From assembly GCF_900129685.1 (NCBI RefSeq), contig NZ_FQWM01000006.1, positions 124,001 through 188,000 of the forward strand: a DNA stretch of 64,000 nt. The letters run 5' to 3'. Both the position numbers and the translations under genes were made by a program. Position 1 is the stretch's first letter; every line of letters starts with the position of its first letter. Source of the DNA: Cognatishimia maritima. Its GTDB lineage: Bacteria; Pseudomonadota; Alphaproteobacteria; Rhodobacterales; Rhodobacteraceae. Below are positions 1 through 7,895 of the stretch, piece by piece. A model generated the notes under the pieces. It made no database searches. It was not told the DNA's origin and saw only the letters and a program-made list of their open reading frames with translations.

Positions 1-1789
1 CGAAGCCGTGGCAGGGTTCGCCAATCGCATCGAAGTTGAACTGCACGAGGACTACGCGCTGACCGTCCGTGACAATGGGCGCGGCATTCCGATTGATCCG
101 CATCCGAAGTTTCCGGATAAGTCCGCGCTTGAGGTCATCCTGTGCACACTGCACGCGGGCGGGAAGTTTTCTGGCAAGGCCTATCAGACCTCTGGCGGTC
201 TGCACGGGGTGGGCGCCTCCGTTGTGAACGCACTGTCAGACAGCATGGTCGTTCAGGTCGCGCGCAACAAAGAAGTTTATGAACAGCGGTTTTCACGCGG
301 CACGCCGCTTGGCCCGGTTGAGAAAGTCGGCGCGGCACCCAACCGGCGCGGCACGCAGGTGACTTTCCATGCTGACCCGGAAATTTTCGGCAAGCATCGC
401 TTCAAACCGGCGCGACTGTTCAAGTCGATCCGCTCCAAAGCCTATCTGTTCTCTGGCGTGGAAATCCGCTGGAAATCTGCGATTGACGATGGCGAGACCC
501 CGACAGAAGCAACGTTCCACTTCCCCGGCGGTCTGGCGGATTACCTGAAAGAATCGATGAACGGGTCAACGACCTATTCCGAACAGCCCTTTGCCGGCAC
601 TGTGGATTTTCAGGAAAAGTTCAACACACCCGGCAAGGTCGAATGGGCCATCAACTGGACGCCCTCGCGTGATGGGTTCATCCAATCTTACTGTAACACC
701 GTCCCAACCCCCGAAGGCGGCACCCATGTGGGCGGCTTTTGGGCCGCAGTGTTGAAAGGCATCAAGGCCTATGGCGAGTTGGTCAACAACAAGAAGGCCG
801 CGCAGATCACGCGCGATGACCTGATGGCAGGTGGCTGCGCTTTGGTCAGCTGTTTCATCAGTGAGCCAGAATTCGTCGGCCAAACCAAGGACCGCCTCGC
901 CACGGTAGACGCCCAGCGGCTGGTCGAAAACTCTGTCCGCGACCACTTTGACAACTGGCTGGCCTCCAATAACAAATCCGCAGGCGCGATCCTTGATTTT
1001 CTTGTCCTGCGCGCCGAAGAACGCCTGCGCCGCCGTCAGGAAAAAGAAACCCAGCGCAAGTCGGCGACGAAAAAGCTGCGCCTCCCCGGCAAGCTGGTCG
1101 ATTGTTCCGCCACCAACCGCGAGGGCACGGAGCTGTTTATTGTCGAGGGCGACTCGGCCGGTGGATCGGCCAAAATGGCGCGGAACCGTAAAAACCAAGC
1201 ATTGCTGCCCCTGCGCGGCAAAATCCTGAACGTATTGGGCGCGGCGTCGTCCAAACTGGGCACCAATGCCGAAATCAGCGACCTGACGCAGGCGCTTGGC
1301 GTGGGGCTTGGCACGAAATTCAACGTCGATGATCTGCGCTATGACAAGATCATCATTATGACCGACGCGGATGTGGACGGCGCCCATATCGCCAGCTTGC
1401 TGATGACCTTTTTCTTCACCCAAATGCGCCCGATGATCGATCAGGGCCACCTCTATCTGGCCTGCCCGCCCCTCTTCCGCCTGACCCAAGGCGCCAAGCG
1501 CATCTATTGCCTAGACGAGGCAGAGCGCGACCTATGGTTGGAGAAGGGCCTTGGCGGCAAAGGCAAAATCGACGTCAGCCGCTTTAAAGGTCTGGGGGAG
1601 ATGGACGCCAAAGATTTGAAAGAAACAACCATGGACCCCGCGTCGCGGAAATTGATCCGCGTCACGATTGACGAGGATGAACCCGGAGAAACCTCCGACC
1701 TTGTTGAACGCCTGATGGGTAAGAAACCGGAGAAACGGTTTGAATACATCCAGGAAAACGCACGGTTTGTGGAGGAGTTGGATGTTTGA
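1..1789 (+). CDS. parE: DNA topoisomerase IV subunit B (ParE), 5' partial
   Basis: ATPase subunit of topoisomerase IV, which with ParC decatenates daughter chromosomes. The gene enters from the left edge: the first full codon is at base 2, codons before the first visible GTG are in frame, and roughly 55-60 N-terminal residues are missing against a typical ~650-residue ParE. Visible are the end of the GHKL ATPase (DNGRGIP, then GGLHGVGASVVNALS), the transducer domain, and the TOPRIM site (EGDSAGGS near visible residue 380; DADVDGAHI near 455). The choice of ParE over its paralogue GyrB rests on overall pattern and length, so some doubt remains. The stop codon overlaps the proposed TTG start of the next gene. 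Confidence 0.93.
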   Translation, partial: EAVAGFANRIEVELHEDYALTVRDNGRGIPIDPHPKFPDKSALEVILCTLHAGGKFSGKAYQTSGGLHGVGASVVNALSDSMVVQVARNKEVYEQRFSRGTPLGPVEKVGAAPNRRGTQVTFHADPEIFGKHRFKPARLFKSIRSKAYLFSGVEIRWKSAIDDGETPTEATFHFPGGLADYLKESMNGSTTYSEQPFAGTVDFQEKFNTPGKVEWAINWTPSRDGFIQSYCNTVPTPEGGTHVGGFWAAVLKGIKAYGELVNNKKAAQITRDDLMAGGCALVSCFISEPEFVGQTKDRLATVDAQRLVENSVRDHFDNWLASNNKSAGAILDFLVLRAEERLRRRQEKETQRKSATKKLRLPGKLVDCSATNREGTELFIVEGDSAGGSAKMARNRKNQALLPLRGKILNVLGAASSKLGTNAEISDLTQALGVGLGTKFNVDDLRYDKIIIMTDADVDGAHIASLLMTFFFTQMRPMIDQGHLYLACPPLFRLTQGAKRIYCLDEAERDLWLEKGLGGKGKIDVSRFKGLGEMDAKDLKETTMDPASRKLIRVTIDEDEPGETSDLVERLMGKKPEKRFEYIQENARFVEELDV

Positions 1790-2562
1790 GCTCTAAAATC
1801 AAAGTCTCTGTTTATGATTTTTTAGTCCATGAGACGCGTGCTGTTCTTAGAAAAGAACGCGCAAGCGGTACTCCTTTGACTGAAATCGCTCTGAAGCTTG
1901 CCGAACTTAAAGACAAAGACGCTCGTTCACTGTCCAAATACTCCACTCTGTTGATAGCGGGAGCAATAGCTATCAATGCGCTCGATGAAGGTGGAGTGCT
2001 CGAAATTCAGACTTCGATACTGGACATCAATGTTCCTAAAATTTACGCGGTTTTTGCCTGCGTAACTATTTGGGCAGCCATCTTATTCAAATCGTTTTCA
2101 ACTCTTCAGTTGATTGTACATATTGCCCTAGCTGAACAAATATTTGATGCGCGGTTTTTATCTGTGCGATTGCAACATCTTGGACATTCGATGGACGACT
2201 TTCATAGTCCTCAAAGAAATGGGCATTTTGTCAAACATTCGCCTGTAACAAAGCTTATTATTGGATCTCCGCTGCTGCTGATTTTTGTTGCTGTGATGTT
2301 GCCTGGGATAGGAGCCTACTTTTATCTGTTGAGCGAGAGTTGGACTGCATTGGTCGAACCGAGTGACGTCTTTATGGCAAAAGTTTTGGCAGTGGCCGCT
2401 TTGGGACTACTGCTTGTGCCATTGCCATATACCGTTTTATACTTCACCAAATTCCCCATCGTGAAGGATATTGGCTTCATACGTTGGAATTTTCTTGCAC
2501 GGCTAAAACGCACTCAAAACAATTTTCGAGGTGCGTCAGGTACGAAAGCTTGCGGCGAATAG
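1786..2562 (+). CDS. AT-rich hypothetical membrane protein, 258 aa
   Basis: Not recognised as any family. The protein has a charged N-terminal region (residues 1-50), then about four hydrophobic segments near residues 51-67, 85-112, 155-181 and 194-220, and a basic C-terminal tail, so it is probably an inner-membrane protein. The only good start is a TTG overlapping the parE stop by 4 bases, which suggests translational coupling. Base composition is clearly more AT-rich than parE and most of the window, and codon choice differs (many A/T-ending codons), which points to later acquisition. A repeat cluster follows immediately. The function is unknown. Confidence 0.7.
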   Translation: MSSKIKVSVYDFLVHETRAVLRKERASGTPLTEIALKLAELKDKDARSLSKYSTLLIAGAIAINALDEGGVLEIQTSILDINVPKIYAVFACVTIWAAILFKSFSTLQLIVHIALAEQIFDARFLSVRLQHLGHSMDDFHSPQRNGHFVKHSPVTKLIIGSPLLLIFVAVMLPGIGAYFYLLSESWTALVEPSDVFMAKVLAVAALGLLLVPLPYTVLYFTKFPIVKDIGFIRWNFLARLKRTQNNFRGASGTKACGE

Positions 2563-2617
2563 CACTTAGGCGAGAAAATAAATATCAAAAGGCATCGCTT
2601 GACCGCGGGCGGAAGCG

Positions 2618-2658
2618 AAGCGCCCGCCCATGGGGGCGGTCGGGCGCTGCCCGTGCCG
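2618..2658. repeat. GC-rich dispersed repeat, copy 1
   Basis: A 41-base GC-rich element containing the internal inverted repeat GCGCCCG/CGGGCGC around CCATGGGGGCGG. A nearly identical 42-base copy lies at 54791-54832. Both copies sit within about 150 bases of GGTGGGGT/ACCCCACC hairpins and outside genes. Confidence 0.75.
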
Positions 2659-2712
2659 CAAGCGTCACGGGCGGGGCATGGCAGAACCGGTTTCGATAAA
2701 TCCGAAATGTAG

Positions 2713-2731
2713 GGTGGGTTTTTAACCCACC
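2713..2731. repeat. Hairpin repeat GGTGGGTT/AACCCACC
   Basis: Perfect 8-base inverted repeat with a 3-base loop, preceded by GTA. First of three related hairpins within about 270 bases; the family recurs near 54.6 kb. Confidence 0.75.
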
Positions 2732-2766
2732 AATTTGCGGATGATCCATTGTGCAAACGTTGAAAT

Positions 2767-2785
2767 GGTGGGGTGGAACCCCACC
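2767..2785. repeat. Hairpin repeat GGTGGGGT/ACCCCACC
   Basis: Perfect 8-base inverted repeat with loop GGA, followed by CTAC. Same family as the elements at 2967-2984, 54619-54637 and 54664-54682. Confidence 0.8.
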
Positions 2786-2847
2786 CTACACTTGCCTTGC
2801 GTGGCCACACGGTTAAATTCAATCCAAAACCAAATTACGGAGCCACC

Positions 2848-2964
2848 ATGACTCGCATTTTTCTGATCACCGCGCTTTTTGCTCTGACCGCTTGCGAAAC
2901 CATCGAAGGTGCGGGGCGTGATATTTCGGCGGCGGGCAACGCGATTTCTAACGCGGCGCAGTAA
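2848..2964 (+). CDS. Entericidin A/B-family small lipoprotein, 38 aa
   Basis: Tiny predicted lipoprotein of the entericidin type. It has a start ATG with GGAG about 6 bases upstream, a hydrophobic signal (ITALFALTAC) whose Cys would be the lipidated residue after cleavage, and then the family-like tail ETIEGAGRDISAAGNAI. Entericidins are small envelope lipoproteins; the E. coli pair behaves as an antidote/toxin module, but many alphaproteobacterial members stand alone with unknown roles, and no partner gene is seen here. It lies between repeat hairpins, and its stop codon is 2 bases from the next hairpin. Confidence 0.8.
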   Translation: MTRIFLITALFALTACETIEGAGRDISAAGNAISNAAQ

Positions 2965-2966
2965 AT

Positions 2967-2984
2967 GGTGGGGTAAACCCCACC
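2967..2984. repeat. Hairpin repeat between entericidin gene and puuD
   Basis: Perfect inverted repeat GGTGGGGT/ACCCCACC with a 2-base loop, filling the gap between the entericidin stop and the convergent puuD stop. The CTA that forms the puuD stop is part of the CTAC tail shared by family members. It may double as a terminator, although no T-run follows. Confidence 0.75.
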
Positions 2985-4211
2985 CTACGATGCCCCTTCA
3001 AACCATGCGATGATTTTGGCGCGCTCGGCGTCTTCCATCCAAGACACATTGGCAGGCGGCATGGCATCGCTTTTGCCCGCCTGCACATAGATCGCCTGCG
3101 CCAAAGCCGCGATTTCTCCGTCGGTTTCCAAAAGCACCCCTTTGGGCGCACGGTGAATGCCTTCGTAAACCGGCTCTCGCGCGTGACACATAGAGCAGCG
3201 GCCCAACACGATATCGCGGGCGTCTTCAAAGCCCTCTGCTTCGGCGAATTGCACCGCATGGGCGGGCATCTCGGCCTCGGCTTCCTCTATTGGTTTCATC
3301 ACCGGCCCCGCTTGCGACAACCACATGATCGCGATGAACAAAAGCACAGTCACCAGCCAGGTCCACCAAAGCATGCCTTTGCGGGCGTGCATGGAGTTGA
3401 AGAAATGCCGGATCGTGACGCCCATCAGAAAGACAAGCGCGGCGATCAACCAGTTGTACTGCGTCGCAAAGGCCAGCGGGTAGTGATTTGACAACATCAG
3501 GAAAATCACGGGCAGCGTGAGGTAGTTGTTATGCGTGCTGCGCAGCTTGGCAATTTTGCCATACTTGCTGTCAGGCACCCGGCCCACTTGCAAATCGGCC
3601 ACCACAATCCGCTGATTGGGCATGATGATGAAAAATACATTTGCCGTCATAATTGTGGCCGTGAAAGCCCCCAGATGCAGCATCATGGCACGGCCCGTGA
3701 AGACCTGATTGAGGCCATAGCCCATCGCAACCAGCAACAGGAACAGAAGCACCATCAGGACGGTCGGGTAGTCCGCCAAAGGCGATTTGCACAGCCGGTC
3801 ATAGATCACCCAGCCGACGCCCAATGTGGCAGCCGACAGCAAGATGCCCTGCCAGATGGCCATGTCGCTTTTGTTGGTATCGACCAAATACAGTTCCGCT
3901 CCGGTCCAATAGATAATCATCAGCAAGACAAAGCCTGAAAGCCACGTCGAATAGCTTTCCCATTTGAACCACGTCAAATGGTCAGGCATTTCGGCCGGGG
4001 CCACGAGGTATTTGCGCACGTGATAAAACCCACCGCCATGCACTTGCCATTCTTCACCGTCAGCCCCGCCAAGGTCCCCGCCACGGCGCAGGCCGAGATC
4101 CAGGGCGATGAAATAGAACGAAGACCCGATCCACGCGATGGCAGTGATCACATGCAGCCAGCGGGCGGCAAAGCCCAGCCACTCCCAAATGATTGGCCAA
4201 TCGTGCATCAT
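2985..4211 (-). CDS. puuD: Urate hydroxylase PuuD (membrane urate oxidase with cytochrome c domain)
   Basis: Oxidises urate to 5-hydroxyisourate at the inner membrane, the first step of urate breakdown here. The 408-residue protein has the PuuD N-terminal multi-helix membrane region (WLHVITAIAWIGSSFYFIAL and further helices up to about residue 300) and a C-terminal cytochrome c domain with the haem motif CSMCH near residue 340. The start ATG-ATG is preceded by GGAGGG. It is divergent from the LysR gene (85 bases between starts), and the genes for the following steps lie on the other side of that regulator. The cytochrome fusion is normal for this family and implies electron transfer to the respiratory chain rather than H2O2 formation. 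Confidence 0.93.
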   Translation of the reverse strand: MMHDWPIIWEWLGFAARWLHVITAIAWIGSSFYFIALDLGLRRGGDLGGADGEEWQVHGGGFYHVRKYLVAPAEMPDHLTWFKWESYSTWLSGFVLLMIIYWTGAELYLVDTNKSDMAIWQGILLSAATLGVGWVIYDRLCKSPLADYPTVLMVLLFLLLVAMGYGLNQVFTGRAMMLHLGAFTATIMTANVFFIIMPNQRIVVADLQVGRVPDSKYGKIAKLRSTHNNYLTLPVIFLMLSNHYPLAFATQYNWLIAALVFLMGVTIRHFFNSMHARKGMLWWTWLVTVLLFIAIMWLSQAGPVMKPIEEAEAEMPAHAVQFAEAEGFEDARDIVLGRCSMCHAREPVYEGIHRAPKGVLLETDGEIAALAQAIYVQAGKSDAMPPANVSWMEDAERAKIIAWFEGAS

Positions 4212-4296
4212 GGTCCCTCCTATGCCCTGACTAGCGGGCCGTTGGATTTTCTTCTATCCTCTAACAAAACCGAACAGTTTCAAGAAAATCCTGACA

Positions 4297-5202
4297 ATGT
4301 CCTATCTCGACAATATCCGAACCTTTGTCCGTGTCTACGAATTGGGCAATATGTCCGCGGCTGCACGGGATCAGCGCATATCGGCAGCGGTGGCCAGTTC
4401 GCGGATCGCTCAGTTAGAAGAGCATTTGAACGTCCGACTTTTTCAGAGGACAACCCGCCAGTTGCATGCCACCGAACAGGGCGAGATTTTCTATGCCGGG
4501 GCCTGTAAGATCATCGATGCCGTTGAACAGGCCGAAGCAGATGTGGAAAGCGTTACACGCACCCCACGCGGCTCTTTGCTGGTCGCGGCACCGCTTGGGA
4601 TTGGGCGGCGGTTGATTGCCCCTTTGATCCCCAAGTTCAAAGACGCCTATCCGTTGATCGACATCCGTCTACGCCTGTCAGACCGCGCTTTGGACATCGC
4701 CGGCGAAGGGTTGGATATTGCATTCTTTCTGGGGCTGCCCAAGGACAGCACCCTTAAAATTCGCAAGATCGCGGATTGCCCGCGCGTCCTTTTTGCTGCG
4801 CCAGAATATGTGGCCCGCAAGGGATGGCCCAAATCGCCGAGCGAATTGACGACCGGTACACATGATTGCCTAAACCTGCGCTACCCCGGCGCGCCAGAGT
4901 TTCAATGGCCGCTCAAAACGGCCAACGGTACAGAGAAATTCGCCGTTTCAGGCCCTTTTGAGAGTGACGATGGCGACGTTCTGACAAGCTGGGCTTTAGA
5001 AGGCCATGGCATCATCCTGAAACCCGTTTTTGAGGTGCAAGATCATCTGAAGTCCGGCGCGCTTGTGCCAGTTTTGGAAGGCACCCCGCCCGTTTCCGTG
5101 CAACTGGGGTGCCTCTACAGCCACCGCCGCCATCAGGACCCGAAAACGCGGCTGTTCATTGATTTTTTGGCGCGCCCAATGGCACAAGCCGTAGCGCCCT
5201 AG
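4297..5202 (+). CDS. LysR-family transcriptional regulator, probable control of urate catabolism
   Basis: 301-residue LysR-type regulator. It has an N-terminal winged helix (residues 1-60, with SAAARDQRISAAVASSRIAQLEEHLNVRLF) and a C-terminal periplasmic-binding-like effector domain from about residue 90. It is transcribed divergently from puuD and followed tail-to-tail by uraH, with the two stop codons overlapping at 5199-5202. Position suggests that it controls the surrounding urate genes in response to a purine breakdown product; the effector is not known. No strong ribosome site is visible (CAAGAAAAT upstream). Confidence 0.9.
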   Translation: MSYLDNIRTFVRVYELGNMSAAARDQRISAAVASSRIAQLEEHLNVRLFQRTTRQLHATEQGEIFYAGACKIIDAVEQAEADVESVTRTPRGSLLVAAPLGIGRRLIAPLIPKFKDAYPLIDIRLRLSDRALDIAGEGLDIAFFLGLPKDSTLKIRKIADCPRVLFAAPEYVARKGWPKSPSELTTGTHDCLNLRYPGAPEFQWPLKTANGTEKFAVSGPFESDDGDVLTSWALEGHGIILKPVFEVQDHLKSGALVPVLEGTPPVSVQLGCLYSHRRHQDPKTRLFIDFLARPMAQAVAP

Positions 5203-5552
5203 CTGCCGCGATAGGTTGAATAGCCGTATGGGGATAGCAAAAGCGGCACGTGGTAGTGGGCTGCCTCGCTCATTCCAAAGCGAATTGGGACAGCATCCAG
5301 GAACATCGGCACATCGGTGGTTTGCCCGGTCTGGCGCAGGTAATCGCCGCAGGTAAAGACCAGTTCATATGTCCCAGTTTCAAATTGACCTGTGGGCAAG
5401 ATAGGTGTGTCCGTGCGCCCATCATCATTGGTGACAGCCCGCGCGATTTCTTCTTTTTCACCCCCCGACACCCGGAACAGCACAATCTCGATCCCCTCTG
5501 CCGGGCACCCGCGCGCCGTATCCAATACGTGGGTGGTTAAATATCCGCTCAT
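5199..5552 (-). CDS. uraH: 5-hydroxyisourate hydrolase
   Basis: Transthyretin-like enzyme that hydrolyses 5-hydroxyisourate to OHCU, the second step after PuuD. The length (117 residues) is standard. The N-terminal THVLDTARG motif, the central YELVFTCGDYLRQTG region and the C-terminal signature YSTYRGS are all present. GGGAG precedes the ATG. It is convergent with the LysR gene, sharing 4 bases at the stops. Confidence 0.95.
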   Translation of the reverse strand: MSGYLTTHVLDTARGCPAEGIEIVLFRVSGGEKEEIARAVTNDDGRTDTPILPTGQFETGTYELVFTCGDYLRQTGQTTDVPMFLDAVPIRFGMSEAAHYHVPLLLSPYGYSTYRGS

Positions 5553-5649
5553 TGTGCACTCCCTTTAGGCACACCCTTCATAGGCCGCTCCGATTATGCT
5601 GCCCACTGTACAGATGCCGTGAGGTCTTTCAAAATACTTGATAATGTCA

Positions 5650-5693
5650 GGGTGGGTTTTCCGCTCTATGCTGCGGAAAAGGAGGCGCACCCA
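5650..5693 (+). promoter_or_regulatory. Hairpin overlapping the ribosome-binding site of a small membrane gene
   Basis: Inverted repeat TTTTCCGC (5657-5664)/GCGGAAAA (5673-5680) with an 8-base loop; flanking GGGTG and CACCC could extend it. The Shine-Dalgarno sequence GGAGG at 5681-5685 follows directly, so the structure could modulate access to it. Function is inferred only from position. Confidence 0.45.
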
Positions 5694-5695
5694 GT

Positions 5696-5905
5696 TTGTT
5701 TAGAAAGTTTTGGAAACATAAGGGACGCGAAACGCTATTTGTGGTGCTAATGATCCCATTCTGGTTTCTTTTGCGTTACCCATTCTACGATGAGGCTGTA
5801 TGGGGAAGGTGGGGAGCCACCCTGACTCTAGTCCTTTTTGTTGGGGCGCCTGTTTGGCTTGTATATACGGTCACTAAGTTCTTTCGAGAGAACGTCGGCA
5901 AATGA
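5696..5905 (+). CDS. Small hypothetical membrane protein, 69 aa
   Basis: Not assigned to a family. Two hydrophobic segments, around residues 15-28 (VVLMIPFWFLLRY) and 40-60 (ATLTLVLFVGAPVWLVYTV), with basic ends, suggest a two-helix inner-membrane protein. The start is TTG with GGAGG about 10 bases upstream. It lies between uraH and the puuE-uraD fusion and runs in the direction of the latter, so it could be co-transcribed with it. No purine-related role can be argued from sequence. Confidence 0.55.
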   Translation: MFRKFWKHKGRETLFVVLMIPFWFLLRYPFYDEAVWGRWGATLTLVLFVGAPVWLVYTVTKFFRENVGK

Positions 5906-5942
5906 TTGTGTCAGCAATCTAAATCCAACAAAGGAACGCTAA

Positions 5943-7358
5943 ATGAACAGATACCCTCGGGACCTGCGCGGATATGGGGCAAACCCGCCAGATGCCAATT
6001 GGCCTGGCGGTGCGCGCGTGGCTGTTCAGTTCGTTCTGAATTTTGAGGAAGGTGGTGAAAACAGCCTGTTGCACGGCGATGCCGCGTCTGAGGCATTCCT
6101 GTCCGACATCCCCGGCGCGCAGCCTTGGGTCGGACAGCGCCATTGGAACATGGAGTCGATCTATGACTATGGCGCGCGCGCAGGCTTTTGGCGGTTGCAT
6201 CGGCTGTTCACAAAACGACGTATTCCTCTGACAATCTATGGCGTCGCCACGGCGCTTGCCCGCGCGCCTGAACAGGTTGCGGCGATGAAAGACGCAGGCT
6301 GGGAAATCGCAAGCCACGGCCTGAAGTGGGTCGAACATAAGGATATGCCCGAGGACGAGGAACGCGCTGCCATCGTAGAGGCGATCCGGCTGCACACCGA
6401 AGTTGTCGGGGAGCGTCCGCGCGGCTGGTATACCGGGCGCTGTTCGGTCAACACCGTGCGGCTTGTCGCAGAAGAAGGCGGGTTTGACTATATCTCTGAC
6501 ACCTATGATGACGACCTGCCCCATTGGATCGAGGTTGGGGAGCGGGATCAACTGATCATCCCTTACACGCTTGAAGCCAATGACATGCGGTTTGCCACCG
6601 CGCCGGGCTGGGTCACGGGGCAGGATTTTTTCACCTACCTTAAAGATGCCTTTGACGTGCTTTATCAAGAAGGCCGCGACGGCGCGCCGAAGATGATGAG
6701 CATCGGTTTGCACTGCCGCCTGATCGGACGCCCTGGCAAGATCAAAGGACTGATGCAGTTCTTAGACTATATTGCTGGCTTCGAAGGGGTTTGGACCCCG
6801 CGGCGGATCGAGATAGCACAACACTGGCAGCAGGAACACGCCCACAAACGTCGAGCACGGCCGAGCCAGATGGACGAAGACACTTTTGTGGCAGCCTATG
6901 GCGGCATCTTCGAGCATTCCGACTGGGTCGCGAAACGCGCACATCTGTTGGAGCTTGGGCCTGCCCACGACACAGCCTCCGGCCTGCACAATGCTTTGGC
7001 ACGGGTGTTCCGGTCTGCGTCGCATGAGGAACGGCTTGGTGTCTTGCAAGCGCACCCTGATCTGGCTGGGAAACTCGCAGCCGCGGGTCGGCTGACGGCT
7101 GACTCAACGTCAGAACAGGCCAGCGCCGGGTTGGATATGCTGACCGACGTAGAGCGAGAGAGCTTTCAAAGACTAAATGCCGACTATGTGGCGAAACACG
7201 GCTTTCCCTTCATCATTGCGGTCAAAGATCACGACAAGGCGGGCATCCTGCGCGCGTTTGAGCGGCGGATTGCAAACGACACAGCGAAAGAATTCACCGA
7301 GGCCTGCCGACAAGTCGAACGCATCGCGGAACTCAGGCTACAGGCGCTTTTGCCATGA
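5943..7358 (+). CDS. puuE: Bifunctional allantoinase (PuuE) - OHCU decarboxylase (UraD) fusion
   Basis: Two purine-catabolic enzymes in one 471-residue chain. Residues 1-300 are the polysaccharide-deacetylase-like allantoinase PuuE (NWPGGARVAVQFVLNFEEGG, then ASHGLKWVEH and GLHCRLIGRPG). Residues ~305-471 are OHCU decarboxylase (AHPDLAGKLA, the conserved TSEQASAGLD, and GFPFIIAVKDH). OHCU decarboxylase makes (S)-allantoin and PuuE opens it to allantoate, so the fusion links consecutive steps. AAAGGAACG precedes the ATG. The stop overlaps the allA start (ATGA), implying one transcript with allA and the permease. Confidence 0.93.
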   Translation: MNRYPRDLRGYGANPPDANWPGGARVAVQFVLNFEEGGENSLLHGDAASEAFLSDIPGAQPWVGQRHWNMESIYDYGARAGFWRLHRLFTKRRIPLTIYGVATALARAPEQVAAMKDAGWEIASHGLKWVEHKDMPEDEERAAIVEAIRLHTEVVGERPRGWYTGRCSVNTVRLVAEEGGFDYISDTYDDDLPHWIEVGERDQLIIPYTLEANDMRFATAPGWVTGQDFFTYLKDAFDVLYQEGRDGAPKMMSIGLHCRLIGRPGKIKGLMQFLDYIAGFEGVWTPRRIEIAQHWQQEHAHKRRARPSQMDEDTFVAAYGGIFEHSDWVAKRAHLLELGPAHDTASGLHNALARVFRSASHEERLGVLQAHPDLAGKLAAAGRLTADSTSEQASAGLDMLTDVERESFQRLNADYVAKHGFPFIIAVKDHDKAGILRAFERRIANDTAKEFTEACRQVERIAELRLQALLP

Positions 7359-7846
7359 ATACACTCCGTCCTGCGCCGCTCACTGCTGAGGCTTTCGCGC
7401 CGTTTGGGGATGTGCTGGAGGTTGCTGACAATCCACTGAAAATCAATGCGGGCATGTGCGACAGGCACCATGACCTTGCAGATATCGACATCTTAGACGG
7501 TCGCGCAGGGATCAGCTTTTTCAAAGCGCAGCCACGCGCCCTGCCCTATCAATTCGATCTGGTAGAGCGGCACCCCAAGGGCAGCCAAGCGTTCATCCCG
7601 ATGTCGATGACCTCTTTTCTTGTCATTGTCGCGCCCGATGAAGACGGCAAGCCGGGCACGCCGCTTGCCTTTCTGACCCGCCCTGGCCAAGGCATCAATC
7701 TGCATCGAAACACCTGGCATGGCGTCCTGACGCCGCTTGCAGCGCCCGGCCTATTCGCCGTTGTCGACCGGATCGGCGATGCAACCAACTTGCAAGAATA
7801 CACCTACACAACCCCATTCACAGTAGAGGACCCAAACCAAGACTGA
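7355..7846 (+). CDS. allA: Ureidoglycolate lyase
   Basis: Cleaves (S)-ureidoglycolate to glyoxylate and urea, the terminal step of the allantoin route. The 163-residue cupin-fold protein matches AllA in length and shows the family pattern (LTAEAFAPFGDVLE, MCDRHHDLADID, then ERHPKGSQAFIPM and NLHRNTWHGVLTPL). Translation is coupled to puuE-uraD by an ATGA overlap. Its substrate would be supplied by AllE, encoded about 9 kb away. Confidence 0.94.
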   Translation: MNTLRPAPLTAEAFAPFGDVLEVADNPLKINAGMCDRHHDLADIDILDGRAGISFFKAQPRALPYQFDLVERHPKGSQAFIPMSMTSFLVIVAPDEDGKPGTPLAFLTRPGQGINLHRNTWHGVLTPLAAPGLFAVVDRIGDATNLQEYTYTTPFTVEDPNQD

Positions 7847-7895
7847 ATTCAACATCAATGCACTGAGCACCATTTCAACTGAAGAGGGACAGAAG

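Noticed and set aside
566-1489. Long minus-strand open frame (307 codons) opposite parE
   Set aside because: Shadow of parE; the encoded sequence has no family pattern, and the plus strand carries the full TOPRIM motifs.
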